Assembly: GCA_030668875.1 (NCBI GenBank)
Contig: DAOVER010000003.1
Span: 67,395 to 110,672 of the forward strand
Direction of reading: 5' to 3'
Length of the DNA stretch: 43,278 nucleotides
Source of the DNA: Candidatus Heimdallarchaeota archaeon
GTDB taxonomy: Archaea > Asgardarchaeota > Heimdallarchaeia > Heimdallarchaeales > Heimdallarchaeaceae
The position numbers and the translations under genes are program-made. Below the pieces are notes generated by a model. It did no database searches. It saw nothing but the letters and a program-made list of their open reading frames with translations, and was not told where the DNA came from. This document shows, piece after piece, positions 1-7,761 of this stretch; position 1 is the stretch's first letter; each line of letters opens with the position of its first letter.

Positions 1-654
1 TTTGATACTCCCAAGACTTATGTGTTTGACATTATCATAGAGAATATACTCGTATATTTCATCAGTAATAGCAATTAGATTATGTTCTTGGCAGATATCA
101 GCTATGAATTCTAATTCTTTCTTTGAAAATACTTTGCCAGTTGGATTATGAGGAGAATTTATCACAATTGCCTTTGTTTCTGAAGACAAACTTTCTTTCA
201 CTTTTTCCTCATCTATCGAGAATTCTTGTTCGTCAAGGGGGACATATACTGGCTTTCCTCCAGCTAGATGAGTAATCGGAACATAATTCTCATACCAAGG
301 TTCAAGTACTAGAATCTCCTCCCTAGGGTTCATTGTTGCCAAAATAGCACTTGAAATAGCCTCAGAAGCACCACAAGTAACAGTGATTTCATGTTCAGGA
401 TTATAATTGATTTTGTTATAGGTTGAAAGTTTTTCAGCTATTTGTTCTCGCAGATCTTCCCTACCATAAGTTACAGAATATTGGTGTTCTTGTATCTCTA
501 TTGCTTTTTTTATCCCTTTTATTAATTCTTCAGGAGGGTTAAAATCTGGCATCCCTTGAGACAAATTAATAGCATTATGTTCAATTGCTTTCCTTGTCAT
601 CTCTCTTATTACTGATTCTTGAAAATGATCTAATCTTCTGGCTAACAATGTCAT
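1..654 (-). CDS. PLP-dependent aminotransferase, class I/II (C-terminal part outside window)
   Basis: Reading the minus strand from ATG at 654 gives an uninterrupted 218-codon frame that is still open at base 1, so the gene is cut by the window edge. The visible part has the fold-type I aminotransferase hallmarks: SQGMPDFNPP near the N-terminus, VTCGASEAI, the NSPHNPTGK substrate/PLP loop and the TDEIYEYILYD segment with the PLP-pyridine aspartate. The PLP-binding lysine should lie just beyond the edge. The family transaminates amino acids (aspartate, aromatic, methionine or kynurenine type); the substrate cannot be decided from this half. The next gene (705-1613) is on the same strand 50 bases upstream, so the two may be co-transcribed. 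Confidence 0.9.
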   Translation of the reverse strand, partial: MTLLARRLDHFQESVIREMTRKAIEHNAINLSQGMPDFNPPEELIKGIKKAIEIQEHQYSVTYGREDLREQIAEKLSTYNKINYNPEHEITVTCGASEAISSAILATMNPREEILVLEPWYENYVPITHLAGGKPVYVPLDEQEFSIDEEKVKESLSSETKAIVINSPHNPTGKVFSKKELEFIADICQEHNLIAITDEIYEYILYDNVKHISLGSIK

Positions 655-704
655 AGATGAAGAATATAATAACTATTAATAGATTTTTTCAATGATTTAA
701 GATT

Positions 705-1613
705 TCAAACTTCTTGAACTGTGAAAAATTCGGTTTTCTTGATGTTAATTAAACCGAGCATTGCTAAATCTTCGATTCTATTGATAAAATCATTGAATTG
801 TAGAGAATTTTCTGCTTTGAAATATATGTCAAGCAGTGTTTTATGTTGATTGCCAATACAATAAGTGAGAAGCTTTTCGTATCCTTCGAAATTCTTCTTT
901 CCATAGTCTTTGCTAAAATCTGCCCATTTCCTTCTGAATGTTGCATAGGATTTGAGCGATGATACAGGAAATGAGCTCTTTGCATGAAGTATCATATCTA
1001 TTTCTATAATAGTTTCTCCAGTTGGAGGAGCAGTCAGTTTTGGATCTAGATAAGTTATCAGATAAGAAAGCATTTCCTCATCTAATAACACTATAGCTTC
1101 CAAAATAGAGATGATTTGTTTTAACCAATCCTCGATAATCTCTTCGTCAATTCCTTTTGAAACTATAGCTTCTAATTCAATAAAACTTAATTCAGATTCA
1201 ACTTCAATCTTATTCCCACTACCATTTTTCTGTAAGACATATTGTGTTTGTCGGAGTTTATCAGCGATTCTTAAACTTTTTAGATTCTTGTATTTAAACT
1301 CCTTATTCGGTTCTATTATTGTTTCTTTCAAATCTACTTTTTTTGGTACTGGAATTTGAAAGGCGCTGATTTGACTGGAGGAAATATCATCTCCAACTCT
1401 TACAGGAACCTGAGATCTAACCACGAGTGATTTATCTACATAAAGAATATTGGCGTTTAATCTCTCATCAAGACATTGATGAACATCTACATATTCTACG
1501 TAACCCTTTTCATCAACTTCTCGGTGAAGTGACTGTAGAATGAGTAAAACTCTAGTATTTTTGCAAATATTGCACTCATACTCAATCTTTCGTCTAGCTT
1601 CCTTCTGAACCAC
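705..1613 (-). CDS. hypothetical protein with N-terminal zinc-knuckle-like motif
   Basis: This 302-residue soluble protein has no catalytic motif that I recognise. Near the N-terminus, CNIC (C-x2-C) is followed about 30 residues later by VDVHQC (H-x-C) and then VDKSLVVRSQV. From memory, this C-x2-C / H-x-C / VDK-x-L-x-VR layout recurs in Asgard proteins of unknown role, where the Cys/His set probably binds zinc. The middle is an acidic helical stretch. The last 40 residues (DFINRIEDLAMLGLINIKK) look like the end of a winged-helix or helical adaptor domain. There is no signal peptide or membrane segment. It lies upstream of the aminotransferase on the same strand and diverges from carS. The function is unknown; a regulatory or adaptor role is only a guess. 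Confidence 0.75.
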   Translation of the reverse strand: MVQKEARRKIEYECNICKNTRVLLILQSLHREVDEKGYVEYVDVHQCLDERLNANILYVDKSLVVRSQVPVRVGDDISSSQISAFQIPVPKKVDLKETIIEPNKEFKYKNLKSLRIADKLRQTQYVLQKNGSGNKIEVESELSFIELEAIVSKGIDEEIIEDWLKQIISILEAIVLLDEEMLSYLITYLDPKLTAPPTGETIIEIDMILHAKSSFPVSSLKSYATFRRKWADFSKDYGKKNFEGYEKLLTYCIGNQHKTLLDIYFKAENSLQFNDFINRIEDLAMLGLINIKKTEFFTVQEV

Positions 1614-1751
1614 ACAGATTCCCCAATATCAATGTTATAATACAGTTTTCTAACGATTTCTTATTAATCTTTCTCAACGGGTTATTCAAAATTGGACTTT
1701 GGTCGTCTTTTATCCAAAATATTTTAATTTAAGTTCATAATTCATCGATAT

Positions 1752-2321
1752 ATGATTGAATTTTCTTTCCCCATGGATGCTGGAACTTTCTTCACCATGG
1801 TAATCTATGCTATAGCTATGGGCTTTCCAATTTATATGTGCAACTCTTTTGCAAACTTAAGCAAAATAATACCCTTCTTGAGCACTCCGGTTGATTTTGG
1901 AAGAACGACAAAGGATGGCAAAAGAATATTAGGAGACCACAAAACTTGGAGAGGATTGATTTTTGGTATTATTTTCGGTACAATAGCCGGAGTTATTGTT
2001 TGGTATGTCTGTACAATTCAGTATGATGTATTTGATGTTTTTCCTTGGTGGACTGGCTTCTTTATGAGTCTCGGAGATCATTTTGCTGATTTATTGGGTT
2101 CTTTTACAAAAAGGAGAATTGGTGTAAAACCTGGTGGTGCTTTACCTCTGTATGATCAAGGTTCATGGATGGTAACTGGTCTATTATTTGCACTACCTTT
2201 CCTATATTCTGAACCCAATTTCTGGTTCTACTTCGTAACTTTGATTATTATGACTCCATTACTACACTTCCTGACAGGTTTCTTAGCTTATTGGGGTGGA
2301 ATAAAAGACGTATGGTATTAA
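1752..2321 (+). CDS. carS: CDP-2,3-bis-(O-geranylgeranyl)-sn-glycerol synthase (CDP-archaeol synthase)
   Basis: CarS activates unsaturated archaetidic acid with CTP to make CDP-archaeol, the branch-point precursor of archaeal phospholipid head groups. It is an integral membrane enzyme. The 189-residue product shows the family signature: TPVDFGRTTKDGKRILGDHK followed by TWRG near residues 46-69, then SLGDHFADLLGSF, KRRIGVKPGG and LPLYDQGSW. Around five hydrophobic segments are visible (residues about 10-30, 70-90, 95-113, 140-155, 160-180). The length is slightly above the usual 165-180. The ATG at 1752 comes about 28 bases after an AT-rich TATA-like stretch (aatattttaattt), which suggests a short leader. 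A hairpin with a T-run follows the stop. This gene is the clearest single indicator of an archaeal host. Confidence 0.93.
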   Translation: MIEFSFPMDAGTFFTMVIYAIAMGFPIYMCNSFANLSKIIPFLSTPVDFGRTTKDGKRILGDHKTWRGLIFGIIFGTIAGVIVWYVCTIQYDVFDVFPWWTGFFMSLGDHFADLLGSFTKRRIGVKPGGALPLYDQGSWMVTGLLFALPFLYSEPNFWFYFVTLIIMTPLLHFLTGFLAYWGGIKDVWY

Positions 2322-2342
2322 CTGTTAAATAAGAAATTTATG

Positions 2343-2363
2343 AAAGCATTTACGAAATGCTTT
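2343..2363 (+). terminator. hairpin with T-run after carS
   Basis: A perfect inverted repeat with 9-base arms (AAAGCATTT, spacer ACG, AAATGCTTT) begins 21 bases after the carS stop and runs straight into TTTTATC. It has the form of an intrinsic terminator. In archaea, oligo-T alone usually suffices, so the stem may instead stabilise the 3' end. It separates carS from the sensor gene downstream. Confidence 0.55.
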
Positions 2364-2411
2364 TATCTAACAAAATAATATGAACTTTAATATTACAGAG
2401 TGAGTTTATCA

Positions 2412-3467
2412 ATGAATCCTTCAGATGAAACTATTCTCATAAGAGAAACTTTCGATATCATATTTCAAAATAGTTTAGATATGATATTCTTAGTTGATGA
2501 AGAATGTTCAATCCGCGAAGCTAACATTCAAGCTTGCAGATATTTAGGGCAAACATTAGATGAACTCAAAAGCAAGAAATTATCTAGTTTCATTCTAGAA
2601 CAGAATCTTTTGAGCGAGTTCGTTGAACAAACAATGGAATTAGGAAAACAACTGCAAAAATTCACCTTTTTCACAAAAGAAAAAACTGAAATCTCATTTC
2701 ATATTTCTTCAACACTTATTTCTGCAGTTGATGAAAAGCTCTTTGTTCTTATCTGTCGAGATATTCAAGAAATTGTTGATTCTGAGCATCAAAGACAATT
2801 CTTTTTTGAACTATTTCAACATGACTTGTTGAATAAATTACACGCTGAAATTGGTTACATTGACTTTTTCAAACGTCTCTATGATTCAGAGATGGTAGAA
2901 AAACAAACTGGAATCCAAATGATAGAAAAAATGAGAGATATAACCGTTCGTTCAATTTATCTTATCCAAAACGCTAACATTATGCTTCTACTTCAAGAGG
3001 AAAAATTGCTCGCAAACCAGAAACTTGAGGATATACTCAAACATACTGCAAGATACATAAATAATTTCTTTGCTAAAAGAGTGAAGTTGGATATAAATAG
3101 AATTCAAGATGTATTAGTACTTGGTGATGAATTTACTTATCGAATTTTTGTTAATCTTATAGTAAGGATGATGGAATACACAGATGATGTCGTTTTAACT
3201 GATATAACGGTAGGAACACCGGTTTATGAAACAGTTAATGCTAAATTACATTTTGAAGGAATCGTTCTTTCTCTTGAGGATCGGAAAGAACTTCTTATGA
3301 ACCAAATTCTTGATCATAAAAAACTAGATGTCACCGTTATTCAAAAATTATTAAATAGATACCAAATGGAATTGAAAATAGATAATGTTCGTCGGTCAGG
3401 AGAAATAGTAGGAACAAAAATGACTCTTTCGATTCCAATTGTTCTCCCAGAATCAACAGAAAAATAG
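2412..3467 (+). CDS. PAS-domain histidine-kinase-like sensor, degenerate ATPase part
   Basis: The protein is about 351 residues and soluble. Residues about 12-122 form a PAS-like sensory domain (DMIFLVDEECSIREANIQAC ... FVLICRDIQE). It is followed by a dimerisation helix with an H-box-like FQHDLLNKLHAEI (His near 137), a long helical region, and a C-terminal segment that resembles a HATPase only faintly (FVNLIVRMMEY in the N-box position, then IVGTKMTLSIPI). The DxGxG and GxG ATP-lid motifs of active kinases are not visible, so it may be a pseudokinase or phosphoacceptor. I prefer ATG 2412, which sits 7 bases after GTGAG, over GTG 2400. No response regulator gene is adjacent. Archaeal sensors of this kind commonly act in stand-alone or phosphorelay form. 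Confidence 0.7.
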   Translation: MNPSDETILIRETFDIIFQNSLDMIFLVDEECSIREANIQACRYLGQTLDELKSKKLSSFILEQNLLSEFVEQTMELGKQLQKFTFFTKEKTEISFHISSTLISAVDEKLFVLICRDIQEIVDSEHQRQFFFELFQHDLLNKLHAEIGYIDFFKRLYDSEMVEKQTGIQMIEKMRDITVRSIYLIQNANIMLLLQEEKLLANQKLEDILKHTARYINNFFAKRVKLDINRIQDVLVLGDEFTYRIFVNLIVRMMEYTDDVVLTDITVGTPVYETVNAKLHFEGIVLSLEDRKELLMNQILDHKKLDVTVIQKLLNRYQMELKIDNVRRSGEIVGTKMTLSIPIVLPESTEK

Positions 3468-3542
3468 TTCAATGAATAGCTTATACTACTAATCTTTTTA
3501 AGAGTATATTAGCTGATTATTTTAGTGCCCTTTTCTTCTTTA

Positions 3543-3604
3543 TTTTGGATTGAGAGGTGTTTAATCCAAATTTAAGAATTTGGACATATCCAAAAATTAT
3601 TTAT
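3543..3604 (+). promoter_or_regulatory. feoA promoter with array of TTTGGA half-sites (candidate iron-responsive operator)
   Basis: Four alternating half-sites lie within 53 bases: TTTTGGAT (3543-3550), ATCCAAAT (3564-3571), ATTTGGAC (3578-3585) and ATCCAAAA (3588-3595). They form nested inverted repeats. TTTGGATT (3544-3551) pairs perfectly with AATCCAAA (3563-3570). TCCAAATT (3565-3572) pairs with AATTTGGA (3577-3584) across a 4-base spacer. TTTTGGAT also pairs with the distal ATCCAAAA. A TATA-like TTTATAT (3598-3604) follows, 21 bases before ATG 3625. The array would therefore cover the BRE/TATA region, as expected for a repressor site. Metal-responsive control is inferred from the iron-uptake genes behind it; no regulator was identified. 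Confidence 0.6.
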
Positions 3605-3624
3605 ATGGTATTACTAGACAGCAA

Positions 3625-3861
3625 ATGAACATCATGAATAAAAAGATTTCACTAGCAGATTCAACAGTCAATTCTATCGTAAAGGTAGAAAAAATTACTG
3701 CTGGACAAAAAGCTAGACGATTCTTAGCAGATTTGGGTGTTTTAGAGGGAGTTAAACTTCGAATAGTAAAAAATGATTTGGGTCCCGTTTTGATAGAAGT
3801 AAAAGCCACAAGAGTTGCTATTGGAAGAGGAATAGCAACAAAAATCGAAGTAACTTGTTAG
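3625..3861 (+). CDS. feoA: ferrous iron transport protein A
   Basis: FeoA is a small SH3-like cytosolic partner of the FeoB ferrous-iron channel. The 78-residue product carries the family pattern: VNSIVKVEKITAGQKARRFL, ADLGVLEGVKLRIVKNDLGP, then VLIEVKATRVAIGRGIATKI ending in EV. A longer reading from TTG 3580 is possible, but it would put the start inside the operator and upstream of the TATA-like box, so ATG 3625 (or ATG 3634) is much more likely. The feoB ATG follows 15 bases after the stop, so the two are co-transcribed. Confidence 0.9.
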   Translation: MNIMNKKISLADSTVNSIVKVEKITAGQKARRFLADLGVLEGVKLRIVKNDLGPVLIEVKATRVAIGRGIATKIEVTC

Positions 3862-3876
3862 TCCGGAATGAATTGA

Positions 3877-6054
3877 ATGAGAAGATCCCGTTTTAATCAA
3901 GGTAAAAGAAGATATACTAGAAAGTCTCGTGGTGGTAAACCTCGTGGTGGTAAACCTCATATTCGTAGGATTTTTACTCCTCCAGGTTCTGACCATACCA
4001 TTGAGCATCGTATAGCCTTTCTAGGGAACCCTAATGTAGGTAAATCCTCTCTTTTTAATATGCTGACCGGTGGTCACCAACATATTGGTAACTGGCCAGG
4101 AAAAACTGTCGAAAAAAAAGAAGGGCATTATCTTTTCCCTAGGAGAATCGATAATTGGATTGGTGGTATATCCAGAAAACCTATTGAGAAAAAGGAAGGA
4201 CATTTACTTCTATCTGATGAATATTTTTCCATTATAGATTTACCTGGAGCTTATTCACTTTCTGCTCATTCTGAAGAAGAATTAATAACTAGAAAATATG
4301 TTGTTGAAGAAGAACCTGATCTTGTGTGTGTTATTGTTGATGCCACTAGATTAGAAAGAACCTCCTATATTGCTCTTCAAGCTCTTGAACTAACTGATAA
4401 TATTGCTTTGATAGTAAACATGATGGATCTTGCTGAAAAAGAAAGTATCCAAATTGATAGACATAAACTAGAAAAACAGCTTGGTATACCTGTTCTACTT
4501 GTTAGTGCTTTTGACAATAGCTGTATTATTAGAATCAAGAAATTTCTTTATGATGCATTACATACAGAAAAATATACTTTTACACCAGCTTACTTAATCT
4601 ATTCTCAGAAGTTAGAAACAATGATTAACAGTGTTTCTAGACAAATCAATAACAGAGAAATATTGCAGGATTATCCAACTCGGTGGTTGTCTATCAAAGT
4701 TCTAGAGGGTGATAAATGGGTTATCTCAAAACTAGAAGAGGAATATGTTCTTGATGATATATTCAAAAAAATAGAAAAACTAAAAATATCTGAGAATTTT
4801 GATCCAGCTGATGAGATACCAAAGAGGAAGTATAGAGCTCTAAAAAGCATTGTTAAAAAATCAGTTATTGGCTTAGAAGATTTTAAAGAGAAGAAAAGTG
4901 ACAAAGTCGATAAAGTAGTTATGCATAAATTCTGGGGTTATCCAATTCTGATTCTCATTTATGCTGTTTTCTTCCTAATCACTTTCTCTGCTTCAGGTCC
5001 AGTAATCTCAGGATTAGATAGCTTATTTATTTCGTTCTCAGAAATCGTAAGAGGTTGGCTATTAGCAATAAATAGTCCTGCTTTTCTCACTAGTCTCATT
5101 GTGGATGGGATCTTATCGGGAATTACTGCTGTTCTACTCTTTGTACCAATAATAATCATTTTCTACATTCTCATTGCAGTAATGGAAGATTCAGGGTATC
5201 TAGCAAGATCTGCTTATCTAATGGATATTGTATTAGGAAAATTCGGATTACAAGGAACAGCATTTCTCAGTATGATTATGGGGTTAGGTTGTAATGTAAC
5301 GGGAGTACTTGCAGCTCGAACAATCAAAAGCGAAAGAGATAGAATTTCAATGATTTTAACAAATTCTTTCATTCCTTGCGCAGCAACATTGGGAGTACTC
5401 ACTTCTATTACAAGTATCTTCTTCAAAACCAAACCTTGGTTTGCTGCACTTCTAATGTTAATATTATATGCTATGAGTTTCTTACTAGTTTTTCTATCTG
5501 CAATGTTCTTTAGACTGTTTTTAGGAAAATCAGATACAATGCCCCTTATTATTGAAATACCTGAATATAGAATGCCTAGATTGAAAAATATTTTTCATTT
5601 AACTTGGGAAAGAGCAGGAGTCTTCATTAAGAAAGCTGGTACTTTCATTTTTCTTGCATCGATAGTTATTTGGATTGCGAGTAATATCCCTTATGGAGCA
5701 TCTCCTCAAGAAACTATCGCTGGATATATCGGAAGTGGGTTGGCCTTTATTACTGAACCTTTGTTTGGATTTGATTGGAAAATTGTCGTAACATTACTGT
5801 TTGGAATTGCAGCCAAAGAAGTAGTAATTTCTGCTTTGAGCATACTTGGATTATTAACAGCAGCATGGACAACACCTCAAATTATTGCATTTCTTGTATT
5901 TCAAATGACTTATGCACCATGTTTTGCAACCTTAGCAATAATAAAATCAGAGACAAAGAGCTGGAAAATGACTGCAATAGGTTTCTTTTATCCTCTGATA
6001 TTAACGTCTCTGATAACAGCTGCAGTTTATCATATCCTATTATTATTCTTTTAG
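3877..6054 (+). CDS. feoB: ferrous iron transport protein B with duplicated switch I segment
   Basis: FeoB (725 residues) imports Fe2+ across the cell membrane using an N-terminal GTPase coupled to a channel domain. G-protein motifs are present: G1 GNPNVGKSS (about 50-58), G3 DLPGAYS (121), G4 NMMD (181) and G5 VSA (about 209). The membrane half has the conserved GLGCNVTGVLAARTI, FIPCAATLGVL, FGIAAKEVVIS and MTYAPCFATLAIIKSE segments and about eight hydrophobic helices. Two oddities stand out. First, a basic leader of about 44 residues includes RGGKP twice (a 15-base tandem repeat at 3928-3957). Second, a 25-residue insertion at residues 85-109 repeats the switch I end: NWPGKTVEKKEGH is followed by a second NW...KPIEKKEGH before the usual 12-residue run to G3. 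The gene is otherwise intact. Confidence 0.93.
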   Translation: MRRSRFNQGKRRYTRKSRGGKPRGGKPHIRRIFTPPGSDHTIEHRIAFLGNPNVGKSSLFNMLTGGHQHIGNWPGKTVEKKEGHYLFPRRIDNWIGGISRKPIEKKEGHLLLSDEYFSIIDLPGAYSLSAHSEEELITRKYVVEEEPDLVCVIVDATRLERTSYIALQALELTDNIALIVNMMDLAEKESIQIDRHKLEKQLGIPVLLVSAFDNSCIIRIKKFLYDALHTEKYTFTPAYLIYSQKLETMINSVSRQINNREILQDYPTRWLSIKVLEGDKWVISKLEEEYVLDDIFKKIEKLKISENFDPADEIPKRKYRALKSIVKKSVIGLEDFKEKKSDKVDKVVMHKFWGYPILILIYAVFFLITFSASGPVISGLDSLFISFSEIVRGWLLAINSPAFLTSLIVDGILSGITAVLLFVPIIIIFYILIAVMEDSGYLARSAYLMDIVLGKFGLQGTAFLSMIMGLGCNVTGVLAARTIKSERDRISMILTNSFIPCAATLGVLTSITSIFFKTKPWFAALLMLILYAMSFLLVFLSAMFFRLFLGKSDTMPLIIEIPEYRMPRLKNIFHLTWERAGVFIKKAGTFIFLASIVIWIASNIPYGASPQETIAGYIGSGLAFITEPLFGFDWKIVVTLLFGIAAKEVVISALSILGLLTAAWTTPQIIAFLVFQMTYAPCFATLAIIKSETKSWKMTAIGFFYPLILTSLITAAVYHILLLFF

Positions 6055-6062
6055 GTGAAAAT

Positions 6063-6236
6063 ATGGCAACAATAAGTAATGAACCAGAAAAACTCTCTAT
6101 GAAAAACAGAATAAGGGGATGGCTCGGAAAATATTTTGGTTCAGATGAAAATTGCAGTTCTCAATGCTCAAATTGTATATATTGTCCATATATCCAAAAC
6201 AGTAAGTTTACATTTGAGATTAAGAAAAAAAATTAA
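6063..6236 (+). CDS. small Cys-rich protein of the feo operon
   Basis: A 57-residue protein starts 8 bases after the feoB stop, with a GGTGA ribosome-binding-like sequence overlapping that stop. A basic helix (MKNRIRGWLGKYF) is followed by four clustered cysteines, CSSQCSNCIYC (spacing C-x3-C-x2-C-x2-C), and a lysine-rich tail. In many Feo operons a small Cys-rich or FeoC-type protein follows feoB and is thought to bind a metal or Fe-S cluster and modulate FeoB. This sequence fits that position and style, but I cannot assign it to FeoC or to the known FeoB-associated Cys-rich family. A longer frame reading back into feoB is an artefact of overlap. Confidence 0.75.
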   Translation: MATISNEPEKLSMKNRIRGWLGKYFGSDENCSSQCSNCIYCPYIQNSKFTFEIKKKN

Positions 6237-6430
6237 TGATCTCTGTCAGATTATTGCGCTTTGTTAAAAAATAGGAATGTATTGTAGTTAGACAAAAACA
6301 GTTAAAAGAAATTTCATAGAAAATTCAATCATTGGTATTGTGTATTTATATGGAAACTGTTGAAGAAGTTCCATAAGTTCTTGAAGAAAAGAAATACTTC
6401 AAACAATATCTATTCTTCTGGGGAGGTCAA

Positions 6431-7660
6431 TTGTTTAGCAGACTTGGATCCACAATTGTACAATTTGTCTTGGTCCTTTGGATTGCAATAGAAACCCAAA
6501 GTGAACTTATTCTAGGTTTAGCATCAATTGCAGCTTTTGGACCATTCTTGATTCTGGCACCAATTGCTGGAGTTCTAGTTGATAGGATAAACAGAAAAGC
6601 TATTATCATCATTGCAGATGCGTCTATAGCTATAACAACACTTGCAGCAATTTATCTTTTTTACGCAGATTCTATGTCTTTACTGTGGTACTTCTTTATA
6701 ATAATAATTAGAGGTATAGGTAATGGTTTTCACTTTACTACTCTCAATGCATTGATGCCAACGATGGTTCCCCAAAAACATCTAAGTAGAATGAACGGCA
6801 TCAATTATATAGCAACTGGTGCAATAAATGTAATAGGACCCGCTGTAGCTGGTGGACTTCTTACAGTATGGAGAGAAGCTGATTTACTTTGGATAGATAT
6901 CGTAACCTTCGTAATCGCTATGGTTCCTTTAATTTTTATTTCAATTCCAAAAGTTGCAACTACGTTGAAAAAAGGTGCCAAATTCTCATTCTTCGCAGAT
7001 TTCAAAGATGGAATAAATACGATACTCAATATTAAAGGAATGATACCATTTTTGGTTATGTTTATGGCGATTACTTTCTTCGTTACTCCAATAAGTACTT
7101 TACTGCCGCTTTTTGTGACTAAAACACATGCTGGTTTGAAAACAGATTATGCGATCGTAATTGCTTTCCTTCAAGCTGGTATGCTGATAGGTGGGATTGT
7201 AATGTCGTTCTTCAAGGGTTTTAAGAAGAAAGGACTAAGTAGCTATATTGCAATAGTATGGACATTTAGTATTATATCAACTTTAATTCTTGTTCCAACA
7301 GATATTGAAGGTCGATTCTGGATAATAGGTGGTATACTATTCATAAGCGTTATAGTATTACCTCTTTTGAATGTTTCAATGATGACTGTATTTCAGACGA
7401 TAGTTCCAAAAGAAAGCCTTGGAAGAACAATGAGTGTAATTGGAGTTTTTACCACTTCTATAACACCTATAGCAATGTTACTCGCTGGAATTATTGGGGA
7501 ATATGTCCCAATTGGGTGGGTGTTTCTTGGAACATCTGTTTTGGGGTTGATGATTAGCTCTGCAATTTGGTTTCTAACAAAAGCTCCACAAATCGACCAA
7601 TCAACCTCTGAAATACTTGAGAAACAGGAACAAATGGCAGAAGAACAACCGGTTATATAG
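6431..7660 (+). CDS. MFS transporter (DHA3/macrolide-efflux-like), 5' end disrupted or misread
   Basis: The product is a 12-helix major facilitator of the drug:H+ antiporter-3 type. It has GLASIAAFGPFLILAPIAG, then VDRINRKAIIIIAD (motif A-like loop 2-3), RGIGNGFHFTTLNALMP and TIVPKESLGRTMSVIG. It probably exports hydrophobic compounds; the substrate is unknown. The start is odd. The same frame opens at ATG 6350 (METVEEVP), hits TAA at 6374, and continues without a start codon as VLEEKKYFKQYLFFWGGQ, which is normal MFS N-terminal sequence, into TTG 6431. Either the gene starts at TTG 6431 with a shortened helix 1, or it carries a nonsense change or a base error. The GGAGGT before 6431 encodes the Gly-Gly and sits only 3 bases from TTG. 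Confidence 0.85.
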   Translation: MFSRLGSTIVQFVLVLWIAIETQSELILGLASIAAFGPFLILAPIAGVLVDRINRKAIIIIADASIAITTLAAIYLFYADSMSLLWYFFIIIIRGIGNGFHFTTLNALMPTMVPQKHLSRMNGINYIATGAINVIGPAVAGGLLTVWREADLLWIDIVTFVIAMVPLIFISIPKVATTLKKGAKFSFFADFKDGINTILNIKGMIPFLVMFMAITFFVTPISTLLPLFVTKTHAGLKTDYAIVIAFLQAGMLIGGIVMSFFKGFKKKGLSSYIAIVWTFSIISTLILVPTDIEGRFWIIGGILFISVIVLPLLNVSMMTVFQTIVPKESLGRTMSVIGVFTTSITPIAMLLAGIIGEYVPIGWVFLGTSVLGLMISSAIWFLTKAPQIDQSTSEILEKQEQMAEEQPVI

Positions 7661-7761
7661 TACTTATTTAATTCTAATCATTTTTCTTTTTCATTTCATT
7701 AAATGTTTCATTTTCTTTAGTCAAATGGTAATAATTGAATGAAACCTAGATAATCCAACTT

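Noticed and set aside
1692..1720. TTTGG...ATCCAAAA before carS as another copy of the feoA-type operator
   Set aside because: Only one full half-site is present and the symmetry is poor; it is likely chance in AT-rich DNA.
5775..6062. Open frame leading into the small Cys-rich gene from within feoB
   Set aside because: It overlaps the well-supported 3' end of feoB in another frame; only the part from ATG 6063, with its own ribosome-site-like GGTGA, is credible.
6422..6430. Strong Shine-Dalgarno (GGAGGT) before TTG 6431
   Set aside because: The bases encode the conserved Gly-Gly of the MFS N-terminus and the 3-base spacing is too short; it is probably coincidental, although TTG 6431 is the only start left after the TAA.
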